Below, one piece after another: positions 30,767 through 39,730 of a stretch of DNA of 64,000 bases (position 1 is the first letter of the stretch; every line of letters starts with the position of its first letter). The position numbers were made by a program, and so were the translations under genes. Where the stretch lies: the NCBI RefSeq assembly GCF_030268085.1, contig NZ_BSDE01000006.1:124491-188490 (forward strand), in the 5' to 3' direction. This DNA comes from Geothrix limicola (GTDB lineage Bacteria; Acidobacteriota; Holophagae; Holophagales; Holophagaceae). A model generated the notes under the pieces. The model was not told the origin of the DNA, did not search any database, and saw only the letters and a program-made list of their open reading frames with translations.

Positions 30767-33703
30767 CTAACGCTTCAGCGAGGCCTTGATCTCGGCGAGA
30801 TCGGCTCTCAGGGTTTGCAGTTCAGAACGAAGGGCATCATTCTCGGCCTTGAGCTCCTGCACGGCCCTCACGGCGTAGGGAATGACCTGCTCGTAGCGAA
30901 CACCCCAGAGGGCGCTGGTTTCGTCCGCGGGACGCTGCACAGCCGAAGGGAGGATCAGGAAGACATCCTGGGCCAGGAAACCGGCCTCTTCGGTGCCTTC
31001 GGCATCCAGGATGAGCCGGCCCCCCACGAAGTGGGCCTGGTGCTTGAAATAGGTCCGAGGTTGGAGCTGCATCAGCAGGTCCAGGGCCTTCCGGATGGGC
31101 TGCAGATCCGTCTTCACCCGGGCATCCGAAGTCACCGTCACCGCGTTCACCGAGTGGATGTTCACCGAATACTGGTCCGCCCACTGGTTGCTGGCGGTCC
31201 CCAGGCTCACCGCATTGTCCTTGGCCGGAATGACCTGAGTCATGGCGCTGCTCGCACTGCTTCCGAAGCTGAAGCTGGTGAGGCTATCGCCTCCGAAGAC
31301 GGCCGAATTATCCGCCGTCGCCTGAGCGAAGTAGCCAATGGCGATGCGATTGGTGGCCGTGCCGACATCCACATCAGCCCGCGTACCCAATAGGGTGTTG
31401 TTGTTGCCATTGCCGACGTGACCGCCCGCCCCATCCCCGACCAGCACGTTGGCGGATCCTCCGCTCAAGTTGTTGCCCGCGGAGGAACCGATGACCACGT
31501 CATTGGACCCGGAGAAGGATCCCCCACCCATGGCCCCGGAACCCACTGCCACGTTGTAGTTCCCGTTGAGGTTGGAAAACATGCACAGGACACCCAGGGC
31601 CGTGTTGTCATGCCCGCTGGTGAGCTGGCCCAGGGCCAAATTCCCGAGGCCCGTGTTGTTGATGGCGTTGACATCCATCGTGAAGTTGCCCGCGGAATGG
31701 CCGAGGAATGTGTTTTTGCCGCCCAGACCGTTGGTGCTGGCATAGGCATGGAGGAAGGGCATGCGCGTGGGACCGGCGCCATCCCAGATCTGCAGGGCCG
31801 AGGTGGCGCCTCCGGCCGGATCGGCGAGCACCAGGTTGTGGGCCAGTTCCACATAGCCGCTATTGGCGTTCTTGATGTCGTTTCCCGTCACGGTCCATGT
31901 CCCGGCTGCCGGGGCTGTCCAGGCCGGTGCACCGCTGACCACGGTGAGCACGGTGCCATCGGATCCCACACCAGTCAGGCCCGTTCCGCCGTTGCCGACG
32001 GCGAGGGCCGAGCCGGACCAGTTGCCGTTGTTGATGCTATTGAGCGAAGCGAGGGCACCCAGACCGCTCACGTTCGCCACGGGCACGCTGCCGCTGGTGA
32101 TGGTGCCCAGCGTCGTGATGTTGGCCGACCCCGGCCAGGTGGACAGGGCCGTGTTCTCCACGCTGCCCAACCCCAGGTTCGTCCGGGCGGCGGGCGCCGT
32201 CGTCGCGCCCGTGCCGCCATTGGCGACAGCCAGCGCCGAGCCGGACCAGTTGCCGTTGTTGATGCTGTTGAGCGAAGCGAGGGCACCCAGGCCGCTCACG
32301 TTCGCCGCGGGCACGCTGCCTGTCGTGACGGTGCCCAGCGTCGTGATGTTGGCCGATCCCGGCCAGGTCGACAGGGCCGTGTTCTCCACGCTGCCCAGCC
32401 CCAGGTTCGTCCGGGCCGTGGCGGCCGTCGTCGCGCCCGTACCGCCCTGTGACAGCGTGAGCGCGGTGCTCAGGCCCGTCAGGCTGGTGATGTCGCCGTT
32501 GGCGCCCGAACCCGCCGCGCCCAGGGCCGTTCGTGCCGCCAGGGCCGTGGCGGCCCCGGTACCGCCATTGGCCAGGGGCAGGATGCCCGTGGCCTCGGTG
32601 GCCAGGTTGAGGGCCGGACCGTTGCTGGCGGCGCTCAGCCGTCCCTGCGCGTCCACCGTGAGGTTGGCGCGAACGTACGAGCCCGGCGTGACAGCGGTGT
32701 TGGCCAGGGAGATGGTGCCGCTGGTGGTGATGGGGCCGCCGGTCAGGCCGGTGCCCGTGCCCACGCTGATGACGCCCGAGGCGGCACCGCTGAGGCCGAA
32801 CATGGACCACACGCTGCCGTCGAACTGGTAGAGGCCCGCGGCGCCGTCGGTCTGATAGACCATCAGACCGAGGCTCGGAGAGGCGATGGCCGCGCGTTGC
32901 ACCTGGGTCATGCGGGGCGGCAGGAAGCCCTTGGTGGTGCTCGTAAGGTCCAGCAGGGCGCTGGCCGCCGGAGGGCTGATGCCCAGCCCCATGGCGCCCG
33001 TGGTGAAGACCGCGTCCGCGCCGTTGAGCGTGAAGGGGCTCGCTCCCGGCTGACCTGGCAGACCCTGGAGGCCCTGGATCCCCTGGATGCCTTGAATGCC
33101 CTGGGGCCCCGGAGGTCCCTGGGGCCCCTGCGGGCCCTGGGTGCCCGCCACGGTACTCGCCACCCACTTGCTCCCGTTGAAGACGAGGGCCTGCCCCGTG
33201 GTGGGCGGTGCGCTGGTCAGATCCAGCGGGAGGCCCTGCAATTTCATCAGGAGCATCTGGTTCTGGGTGCCAGCCACATCACCGCTGAAGGCACCTACCA
33301 CTTCCCAGGCGCTGCGGGCCTGGAAGGCCGGCACGATGTCCACGTCCGGCGTCAGGGCCTGGTTCGTGACGGTCACATGCAGCTTCAGTCCGGCCTTGCC
33401 CAGCAGGGATACGGGCAGGGGCGGCATGCCCGTGGTGCCCAGCGCGATGGCGTAGAGGCCTTCGCTCACCGTCAAGGTCTGGGCACCGGAGTTCCACTGC
33501 TCGGCGCCGCTGCTGTCGAGGATGCTGAAGGTGAAGCTGCGCGCGCCGCTGACGGGCACCGAGGCTTCCATCAACCGGCCCTGGTAGGTCAGGGTGGGCA
33601 GCGGCGCGGGGTCCACCGCGGGGACCGTCTGGGCCTGGAGCAACGGCAGCGGGGTGCAGGCGATGAGGGCGCTGAGGGTGGGCGTGAGCAGGGATCGTCG
33701 CAT
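30767..33703 (-). CDS. Secreted tail-fibre-like protein: collagen-like, tail-fibre repeats, YadA-head-like, S74 chaperone
   Basis: A 978-residue protein with signal peptide (cleavage near LLQAQ). In order it has an N-terminal beta domain (30-180); 11 Gly-X-Y triplets (about 187-219, for example GPQGPPGPQGIQGIQ); phage-tail-fibre-type repeats of the ANGGTGATTAPAARTNLGLG kind (about 430-640); Gly/Asn-rich GLGNLALGQLTSGHDNTALG segments like YadA heads; and a C-terminal peptidase S74 intramolecular chaperone with SDARVKTDL near 857, ending in a coiled coil. S74 domains trimerise and cut themselves off phage tail spikes. Here the signal peptide and neighbours point to a trimeric surface or secreted fibre, not a virion part. 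The start at 33703 follows AAGGTG; further upstream frame is shadow. It is third in an operon. Confidence 0.82.
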   Translation of the reverse strand: MRRSLLTPTLSALIACTPLPLLQAQTVPAVDPAPLPTLTYQGRLMEASVPVSGARSFTFSILDSSGAEQWNSGAQTLTVSEGLYAIALGTTGMPPLPVSLLGKAGLKLHVTVTNQALTPDVDIVPAFQARSAWEVVGAFSGDVAGTQNQMLLMKLQGLPLDLTSAPPTTGQALVFNGSKWVASTVAGTQGPQGPQGPPGPQGIQGIQGIQGLQGLPGQPGASPFTLNGADAVFTTGAMGLGISPPAASALLDLTSTTKGFLPPRMTQVQRAAIASPSLGLMVYQTDGAAGLYQFDGSVWSMFGLSGAASGVISVGTGTGLTGGPITTSGTISLANTAVTPGSYVRANLTVDAQGRLSAASNGPALNLATEATGILPLANGGTGAATALAARTALGAAGSGANGDITSLTGLSTALTLSQGGTGATTAATARTNLGLGSVENTALSTWPGSANITTLGTVTTGSVPAANVSGLGALASLNSINNGNWSGSALAVANGGTGATTAPAARTNLGLGSVENTALSTWPGSANITTLGTITSGSVPVANVSGLGALASLNSINNGNWSGSALAVGNGGTGLTGVGSDGTVLTVVSGAPAWTAPAAGTWTVTGNDIKNANSGYVELAHNLVLADPAGGATSALQIWDGAGPTRMPFLHAYASTNGLGGKNTFLGHSAGNFTMDVNAINNTGLGNLALGQLTSGHDNTALGVLCMFSNLNGNYNVAVGSGAMGGGSFSGSNDVVIGSSAGNNLSGGSANVLVGDGAGGHVGNGNNNTLLGTRADVDVGTATNRIAIGYFAQATADNSAVFGGDSLTSFSFGSSASSAMTQVIPAKDNAVSLGTASNQWADQYSVNIHSVNAVTVTSDARVKTDLQPIRKALDLLMQLQPRTYFKHQAHFVGGRLILDAEGTEEAGFLAQDVFLILPSAVQRPADETSALWGVRYEQVIPYAVRAVQELKAENDALRSELQTLRADLAEIKASLKR

Positions 33704-33741
33704 GGCGTTCACCTTGAGGAAGCAGGAAGACGGATCAACGT

Positions 33742-34257
33742 TCACTTCACCGGCGGATCGAAACCGTGGCGGACCTGGATGGCCTCGTTGGCGCTGGCGG
33801 CCGTCTTCGCCGGAACGGTCTCGCCCCCCACGACCGCGTTCGAGATCGCGGTTCCCGGCACGGTCTGCGCAGCGCCGAAGGCCTGCACCAGGTGGGGCGA
33901 GATCACGGCCGGGGGAGCCGGCGCCAGGATGGTCACCCGCGTGCTCGCGACGTAGCGCACATCCTTCGCCCACACCGCGAAGACCGTGGCGGTGCCCGGC
34001 GGGCCGGAAGCCGTGAACAGGCCCGTGGTCGAGATGGACCCTTCGCTGGCGGGCACGACGGACCAGATCACGTCATTGCCCCAGGGCGTGCTGGCACTGA
34101 ATTGAAGCGTATGTCCAGCCACGACCGTGGGCGCCTCGGGCAGCACGGTCAGCTTCCCGTTCGCCGTGCCGGCCCGGTCGCTCGAGCGGTTGGTGCCGAA
34201 GCAGCCCAGTCCAAGCAGCAGGCACGCGAGGGGCAAGAACGAACGGCGCGGCTGCAT
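33742..34257 (-). CDS. Small Ig-like lipoprotein
   Basis: A 171-residue protein with a hydrophobic leader ending at LGLGC (Cys19), a plausible though not ideal lipobox. An Ig-like BIG_2-type domain follows, with KLTVLPEAPTVVAGHTLQFSA and the turn SEGSISTTGLFTASGPPGTATV. The C-terminal 50 residues are unstructured. It lies between the small barrel gene (stop at 34267) and the tail-fibre-like gene (38 bases on), in the same direction, so all three are probably co-transcribed. It may anchor or chaperone the fibre at the outer membrane; that is inference from position only. Confidence 0.65.
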   Translation of the reverse strand: MQPRRSFLPLACLLLGLGCFGTNRSSDRAGTANGKLTVLPEAPTVVAGHTLQFSASTPWGNDVIWSVVPASEGSISTTGLFTASGPPGTATVFAVWAKDVRYVASTRVTILAPAPPAVISPHLVQAFGAAQTVPGTAISNAVVGGETVPAKTAASANEAIQVRHGFDPPVK

Positions 34258-34266
34258 CACGGCCCC

Positions 34267-34869
34267 CTAGAAGGTCCAGACGAAGTTGAGGGAGACGACG
34301 CTGGTAGGCTGGTTCTCCTGGCCGTAGTGGCTGGACAGGAAGCGTAGCTCCACCTCCGCATGCTTCGTCCACTGGCGCCCGGCGACCAGGCTCAGGCCGA
34401 GGCGGGTCCAGTGGCTGGAGCCCGCCGGCGCGAAGGTGCCCGACGGCGTCTCCAGCTGGTTCTGGCTATCCACGGTCCAGTGAAGACCGTGGACGCCCCA
34501 GCCCAGGGACCAGCGGTTCTCGTAGAAGAGCTGCTCGAGGCCGAGGCTCTCGTAGCGCACCTTGGTGGTGAGCACCTGATGCAGCCCCGAGACATCGGAC
34601 ACCTGTCGGCCTTCGCGGAAGCGGGCCGCATCGACACGCAGACGCAGCGTCTGCGACAGGCGCGAACCCCACTCCTCGCGGCTGCCCCATTCCACGCGCA
34701 GGCCGAAAGCGGGGGCGAGTCCCCCGCCGGTGGTGAGCCGCAGATCCGGAGAGGCCGGCACCAGACCGCCGACCTGGAATCCGAAACGCGGCGAATCCTC
34801 CGCCAGCAGCCCTGCCGAAGCCAGGCAGAGGACCGCGGAAAGGGCCAGCCGCGCCCAGCGTCCCCTCAT
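34267..34869 (-). CDS. Small outer-membrane beta-barrel protein
   Basis: A 200-residue exported protein whose signal peptide ends near AGLLAED. Alternating amphipathic strands follow (for example RLSQTLRLRVDAARF and LGLSLVAGRQWTKHAEVELRFLSSHY), and it ends in LNFVWTF with a terminal Phe. That is the pattern of an 8- to 10-stranded outer-membrane barrel. The start at 34869 follows AGGTG; the frame extends 14 codons further but the signal peptide fits better here. It is the first gene of the three-gene fibre locus. Confidence 0.65.
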   Translation of the reverse strand: MRGRWARLALSAVLCLASAGLLAEDSPRFGFQVGGLVPASPDLRLTTGGGLAPAFGLRVEWGSREEWGSRLSQTLRLRVDAARFREGRQVSDVSGLHQVLTTKVRYESLGLEQLFYENRWSLGWGVHGLHWTVDSQNQLETPSGTFAPAGSSHWTRLGLSLVAGRQWTKHAEVELRFLSSHYGQENQPTSVVSLNFVWTF

Positions 34870-35010
34870 GGTGCCACCTGGAACTGCCCCACAAGAAAAC
34901 TCATGGGCCACCCCGATCTGACGGCAGGATGCCGCGCGTGTGTCTACGGGGTAGGCTATCGGAGAAATGCGAACTGTCTTGAAAAAACAGTCAGCCCCCG
35001 GGGGATCCGG

Positions 35011-36048
35011 CTACCAGAGCCGCGGCGTGGGCTCTTCGCGAAAGACGGGCAGCGGGCCTGAAGACCGGTCCCCGTTCCAGGTGAAGAAGCGCAGGGCGCC
35101 CAGGTAGGGTTTGGCGGCAGGATCGTAGGTCACGGTGATGATCCCCGCCCGGCCCGACGGGCCATCGAACCCATCCCGCCCGTTCATGCCGGAACGGCCA
35201 CTGGAGCCGCTGGGCGTGCCCGTGCCACCGAAACCACCACTGCCCCCGCGGCCGCCCCGGCCACCGGATCCGCCCCGGCCGCCCTCGGCCCTGAGGGTGA
35301 GGGAGCCGCCGCGGGGATCCAGGAGGAAGCGCTCGATCCGGCTGGGGCTGGACACGCTGATCTGGAGCAGGGGTCTCGGCTCCACGCGAAGGGCCACCTG
35401 GACGTGCAGGGGTGGCGCGTCTTCCCCAGGCCCGCCGTCCTCGCCGCTGGCGCCATCGTCACCATCGGATCCGTTCCCACCCGGGGAAGGGTTGGCAGGA
35501 TCAATGGAACCGGTGCTCCCGCTGTGGCCATCCAAGCCGTTGGAACCATCCATGCCGGACCGGCCCGGGCGACCCGAGAAATCAGCCTCGTAGGCCCGGT
35601 CATAGCTCAGGGGGATGTCCAGTTCGGCGCGCAGATCCGGATGGCTGGGCACGGTGACGACGAGGTGCGGAAGCCTTCCATCGCTGAGCCGGGGATCCGC
35701 CGGAAGGGAGACGATCCCCTTCGCGTCCACCTGCGCGACGCTGGCCGTGATGTGGAGGTCCTCCCACAGCACCTTGCCCCGGCCCTCCCCTTCGGTCCGC
35801 AGGATGGTGCCGTCCGGTTGAAGGCATGAGACGACCAGGGGCGACCGATCACCAGGGGCCAGACCCGGTCCCCTGGGCAGGCTCAGCTCCAGCGAGGTGA
35901 TGGGCGTCTTCTCCAGTCGGACGCGCGCGCCCGTCCAAACCCGGATCGCCGTGCAGCCCGTCGAGGCCAGCAGGAAAGCGAGAAGGCAGGGCGCCCCGCG
36001 CCGAAGGCTCGGCCCTGGACGCTGGGGGACAAGGGTGGATGGACGCAT
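35011..36048 (-). CDS. Collagen-like, glycine-rich lipoprotein
   Basis: A 345-residue lipoprotein with lipobox LASTGC (Cys32). A beta domain (about 40-150) precedes two Gly-rich stretches. The first, about 155-205, has near-regular Gly-X-Y triplets such as GRPGRSGMDGSNGLDG. The second, about 258-310, runs GRGGSGGRGGRGGSGG into GRSGMNGRDGFDGPSG. A short beta domain lies between them and another closes the protein. Few prolines occur, so whether a collagen triple helix forms is uncertain. It is upstream of the tail-fibre operon on the same strand, 141 bases away, and probably belongs to the same surface-structure locus. Confidence 0.7.
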   Translation of the reverse strand: MRPSTLVPQRPGPSLRRGAPCLLAFLLASTGCTAIRVWTGARVRLEKTPITSLELSLPRGPGLAPGDRSPLVVSCLQPDGTILRTEGEGRGKVLWEDLHITASVAQVDAKGIVSLPADPRLSDGRLPHLVVTVPSHPDLRAELDIPLSYDRAYEADFSGRPGRSGMDGSNGLDGHSGSTGSIDPANPSPGGNGSDGDDGASGEDGGPGEDAPPLHVQVALRVEPRPLLQISVSSPSRIERFLLDPRGGSLTLRAEGGRGGSGGRGGRGGSGGFGGTGTPSGSSGRSGMNGRDGFDGPSGRAGIITVTYDPAAKPYLGALRFFTWNGDRSSGPLPVFREEPTPRLW

Positions 36049-36169
36049 GGCGACCTCGCGGGGGTGGGTTCTAGCCCGTGAGGCTAGGTCCCCGGAGGCG
36101 CCCCTTCCATCCGCCGAAAGGCTGGGTTTTCCGAATCCGGACCAAAGTCCTGCCGCGTTCGGGGAGCCC

Positions 36170-36958
36170 TCAGAAGGTGCCCTGCACCAGCCCGCCGTCC
36201 ACCAGGAGGCTCTGCCCCGTGATGTACGAGGCGGGCACGCCGCAGAGGAAGGCGATGGCGGCGCCGATCTCTTCTGGGTCGCCGATGCGGCCCGCGGGGA
36301 TGAGGGCGGCGGTGCGGTGGAAGTACTCGGTGGTGGTGATGCCCTCGGCCTGGGACTTCACCTCGGCCAGATGGATCTGCCGGTCGGTCATCACGTGGCC
36401 CGGCAGCAGGGCGTTCACGGTGATGCCGTCGCGGGCCGTCTCGGTGGCGAGGGTGCGGGTGAGGCCCGACAGGCCCGCGCGCAACGTCGAGCTGATGGTG
36501 AGCAGGGGATAGGGCTGCTTGGCCACGAGGCTCGTGATGTGGACGATGCGCCCCCAGCGCCGGGCCCGCATACCCGGCAGCACGAGGCGCGACAGGCGCA
36601 CGACGTTCATCAGCGTGGAATCCACGCCTGAGGCCCAGTCGCCATCACTGAGATCGGCGAAGACCGCGGCCTTGGGACCGCCGGTGTTGGTGATGAGGAT
36701 GTCCACGGGGCCCAGGGCCGATTCGGCCTCCGCGTGCCAGCGGACCAGATCCTCTGCCTTGGACACGTCCACGGAAGCGGTGTGGACGGATACGCCCAGG
36801 GCCTGCAGTTCGGCCTTCGCCTTGGCCAGGGCCTCGGCGCCCCGCCCACAGATCGACACGTCGCAGCCCTCGGCCGCCAGGGCCAGGGCCGCGGCCCGTC
36901 CCAGGCCCTTGCTGCCCGCCGCCACCATGGCCACCTTGCCTCGAATGCCCAGATCCAT
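36170..36958 (-). CDS. SDR-family protein with atypical SxxxR in place of YxxxK
   Basis: A 262-residue short-chain dehydrogenase/reductase fold protein. The nucleotide-binding GSKGLGRA lies near residues 15-22, NTGGP near 91 corresponds to the NAG motif, and the C-terminus ends with ITGQSLLVDGG. The usual catalytic YxxxK is missing: the aligned segment reads LTISSTLRAGLSGL, giving SxxxR, while ITSLVAKQP keeps the upstream Ser. I recall a subgroup of bacterial SDRs with this feature, so it may be family-typical rather than decay, but normal reductase activity should not be assumed. GGAGGA precedes the ATG. It ends an operon with the DUF4239-like gene, nine bases away. Confidence 0.8.
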   Translation of the reverse strand: MDLGIRGKVAMVAAGSKGLGRAAALALAAEGCDVSICGRGAEALAKAKAELQALGVSVHTASVDVSKAEDLVRWHAEAESALGPVDILITNTGGPKAAVFADLSDGDWASGVDSTLMNVVRLSRLVLPGMRARRWGRIVHITSLVAKQPYPLLTISSTLRAGLSGLTRTLATETARDGITVNALLPGHVMTDRQIHLAEVKSQAEGITTTEYFHRTAALIPAGRIGDPEEIGAAIAFLCGVPASYITGQSLLVDGGLVQGTF

Positions 36959-36967
36959 GTCGTCCTC

Positions 36968-37744
36968 CTAGTTCATCGTGGCGCGCAACTCGACCAGCAC
37001 CTGGTCGGCCTCATCCACGCGGATGAGGCCCAGGCGGGGGTATTCGAGGTCGAGGATCACGAAGATGGTGATGGAAAAGAGGGCGGCGAAGCCCAGGATG
37101 TGCGCCCAGCTGCGCACCTTGCCTTCGGCCATGCCATAGCCCGCCAGCAGGGCGCTGGCCAGGGTCAGGGCACCGAGCATGAGGTAGACGACGCTGGGCG
37201 GATGCTGGTTCATGGCCATGGCGCGGGTGGTGGTGATGTCGATCATCTCGTTCAGGGCCGGAAGCATCAGCATGGTGGGCGGCGTCGGCGCCTCGGACTT
37301 GCAGGCCGTCACGGCCTTGGACCAGATGCGGTTCTGAAGCTGGAGGGCGCGGGCCGCGCCTGCGCGAGAGACCGGCGAATCCAGGGGGTTCTGGAAGGTG
37401 GCCAGGCGCGCGTCGAGATACTGGCGGAAGTCCTCGCGTAGCGCCTGCTGCGCGGTGGCGGGCAGCAGATCCAGGCGCAGGTAGGCCGTGCCGATGGCGT
37501 TCGCCTCCTGGGCCACCAGCTGGCGCCGCGCATCGAACCTCGCGGCGGCCCCGGAAAAGGTGAAGGCCATCAGCAGGCCCATCAACCCGAACACCGCGCC
37601 TTCCAAGGTGCCGAAAGCCTTGGCCCCGCCCCCGGCATCCCGCGCCAACTGCCGCTTCCCGAGGCGGCGTCCCGCCTCCTGGAGCCCGAGCATCCCCAGG
37701 AACAGCGCCAGGGAGGTGATCAACGTGGCGGGGGTGAAGGCCAT
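36968..37744 (-). CDS. Membrane protein, DUF4239/bestrophin-like
   Basis: A 258-residue protein with four hydrophobic segments (about 5-22, 45-63, 180-200 and 215-235) and a helical cytoplasmic stretch between, including ARRQLVAQEANAIGTAYLRLDLLP. That layout and the VAQEANAIGTAYLR motif fit the bestrophin-like DUF4239 family, for which channel activity is only presumed. The start at 37744 follows GGAG at nine bases; an upstream in-frame ATG at 37783 lacks a good site. It precedes the SDR gene by nine bases and diverges from the DUF2238-like gene. Confidence 0.65.
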   Translation of the reverse strand: MAFTPATLITSLALFLGMLGLQEAGRRLGKRQLARDAGGGAKAFGTLEGAVFGLMGLLMAFTFSGAAARFDARRQLVAQEANAIGTAYLRLDLLPATAQQALREDFRQYLDARLATFQNPLDSPVSRAGAARALQLQNRIWSKAVTACKSEAPTPPTMLMLPALNEMIDITTTRAMAMNQHPPSVVYLMLGALTLASALLAGYGMAEGKVRSWAHILGFAALFSITIFVILDLEYPRLGLIRVDEADQVLVELRATMN

Positions 37745-37825
37745 GCCTGGGATCTCCGTTGGAAAAGGTCCACATGCTAGCACTGAGCCTTTTGACAGAA
37801 CGGGGTTCTCCTACCACCGTGAAGC

Positions 37826-38449
37826 ATGCGTTCCCCGTCCTCCCGTTTTCCCCTCGCGATGCTCATCGCGGTCTCGACCGTCTTCCTGCTGCTCGGCTGG
37901 GCCCCCAGGGCCGACCGCTTCACCTGGTTCATGGAGAACCTGCCGGTGATCCTCGGCGTACCGGTACTGGTGGCCACGCACCGGCGTTTTCCGCTTTCGA
38001 ACCTGCTCTACGCCCTGCTCGCCCTCCATGCCCTCGTGCTGATGGTGGGCGGCTACTGGACCTACGCGGAGGTGCCCGCGGGCCACTGGGTGCAGCGGTA
38101 CCTGCACCTGGCACGCAACCCCTACGATCGCCTGGGCCACCTCTTCCAGGGCTTCGTACCCGTACTGCTGTTCCGGGAGGTGCTCCTCCGCAGGAACGTC
38201 CTGCGACCCGGTGGCTGGTCCGTGTTCGTGCTGATCCTCATGGCCCTGGGACTGAGCGCGGCCTATGAATTGCTGGAATGGCAGACGGCCGTGTGGACGG
38301 GCAGTTCGGCCGAAGCTTTCCTCGGCACCCAGGGCGATCCCTGGGATACCCAGTGGGACATGGCCTGCGCCCTGATCGGAGCCATCGCCGCCCTGACGAG
38401 CCTATCCCGGGCCCAGGACCGACTCATACAGGATCAGCACCCAAATTAA
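37826..38449 (+). CDS. DUF2238/YjdF-like inner-membrane protein
   Basis: A 207-residue protein with about six membrane helices. It shows motifs I associate with the YjdF/DUF2238 family: RNPYDRLGHLFQGFVPVLL in the middle, AAYELLEWQTAVWTG, and QGDPWDTQWDMACALIGA near the end, with conserved Glu, Asp and His in or near helices. Length matches the E. coli protein. Family function is unknown. There is no clear ribosome-binding site before the ATG. It is divergent from the DUF4239-like gene and 64 bases upstream of a histidine kinase gene. Confidence 0.75.
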   Translation: MRSPSSRFPLAMLIAVSTVFLLLGWAPRADRFTWFMENLPVILGVPVLVATHRRFPLSNLLYALLALHALVLMVGGYWTYAEVPAGHWVQRYLHLARNPYDRLGHLFQGFVPVLLFREVLLRRNVLRPGGWSVFVLILMALGLSAAYELLEWQTAVWTGSSAEAFLGTQGDPWDTQWDMACALIGAIAALTSLSRAQDRLIQDQHPN

Positions 38450-38513
38450 GCATGTCCGGTAAAATGCCGATATAAAATCAATTGATCAAATCGTCCTGCC
38501 CACCGGAGTCTCC

Positions 38514-39665
38514 ATGGCCTTCGTGGATCAATCCCGTCAGGATTCTATGCCCGCCACCTACTTCGCATCGCCGGAGCGATCCTCCCGGGAGCTGCTCCGC
38601 CTGGAGGCCGAGGCCTGTCTGAACCATCCGGTGGCCGGCTTCCTCATGGAAGCCCTGGATGGCCTGGTGCTGATTCTCGATACCCACCGGCAGGTGCTTG
38701 CCACCAACGACCGTGTGCTGCAGGTGACGGATCCGGCGGACGGCACGCCCCTGGGGCGGCGCCCCGGCGAGCTCTTTGGTTGCATCCACGTGCCCGAGGC
38801 TCCCAACGGGTGCGGCACCAACCACGCCTGCGCCCACTGCGGCGCCGTGCTCACGGTCTTGAAGGCCCAGCGCCAGGGTAAGCCCGTTCGCTCCGAATGC
38901 CTGCTCACCTTGCAGAACGGCGACCTGCTGGAAAGTTCGGAATACGAGATCGTCGCCAGCCCGCTCTCCGTGGGTCCCTACGATCTCATCGCCGTGGTGC
39001 TGCACGACCTCAGCGCCGCCAAGCGTAGGGATGCACTGGAGCGGCTCTTCTACCACGACGTGGCCAACCTCATGCAGGGTATCCGCGGCTGGGCGGATCT
39101 GCTGGCCTCCGGCGCCACCAGCTCCAAGGCCGTGGCCCAGAAGCTGGCCCACCTCACGGACCTGCTGGACCGGGAACTCAAGAGCCACCGGGCCATGGCC
39201 CAGGCCGAGCACGGACAGCTCAAGCCGAGGATCCGGGTCACCCTGCCCCAGGAGATCCTGCGGGACGTCGGCGATCTGCTGGAGCGCCACGCCCTGGCCC
39301 GCGATCGCAACATCCGCATCCTCCCGGCCCCGGAAGACCTCGTACCCACGGATCCCGAACTGCTGTCGCGGATCCTTCTCAACATGGCCGTGAACGCCAT
39401 CGAGGCCTCCTTCATGGGCGAGGCCATCACGCTCTCCGCCGAACTCGAAGGACCGCTCATCTGCTTCAAGGTCCACAACCCCGGCGTGATCCCCGAAGAG
39501 ATCCACAGCCGCATCTTCCAGCGCTCCTTCAGCACCAAGGGCACGGCGGGGCGCGGCCTCGGCACCTATGCCATGAAACTTTTCGGAGAGAACGTGCTGC
39601 AGGGGAAGGTCGGCTTCGACACCGGTTCCGAGGGCACCACGTTCTGGGTCCGCATCCACCGCTGA
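38514..39665 (+). CDS. Histidine kinase with a four-cysteine PAS sensor
   Basis: A 383-residue soluble sensor kinase without membrane helices. An N-terminal PAS domain (about 40-165) contains a Cys cluster, Cys90, Cys100, Cys106 and Cys109, in GCIHVPEAPNGCGTNHACAHCG. That suggests a bound metal, Fe-S cluster or redox switch. The phospho-acceptor His181 lies in FYHDVANLMQGIRGW. The HATPase has an N-box (NMAVNAIEAS near 293) and Gly boxes (GRGLGTYAMKLF). GGAG precedes the ATG. No response regulator gene is adjacent, so its partner is elsewhere. The output is unknown; redox sensing is inference from the Cys motif. Confidence 0.82.
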   Translation: MAFVDQSRQDSMPATYFASPERSSRELLRLEAEACLNHPVAGFLMEALDGLVLILDTHRQVLATNDRVLQVTDPADGTPLGRRPGELFGCIHVPEAPNGCGTNHACAHCGAVLTVLKAQRQGKPVRSECLLTLQNGDLLESSEYEIVASPLSVGPYDLIAVVLHDLSAAKRRDALERLFYHDVANLMQGIRGWADLLASGATSSKAVAQKLAHLTDLLDRELKSHRAMAQAEHGQLKPRIRVTLPQEILRDVGDLLERHALARDRNIRILPAPEDLVPTDPELLSRILLNMAVNAIEASFMGEAITLSAELEGPLICFKVHNPGVIPEEIHSRIFQRSFSTKGTAGRGLGTYAMKLFGENVLQGKVGFDTGSEGTTFWVRIHR

Positions 39666-39730
39666 GCCCACATTCACCTCTGAGCCCGCCCCCAGTCAGT
39701 CCAATGTCGGACCACTGATACCATCCAGGC

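Noticed and set aside
30767-33703. Prophage remnant
   Set aside because: Tail-fibre and S74 domains are present, but a signal peptide precedes them and no capsid, terminase, integrase or baseplate gene is near.
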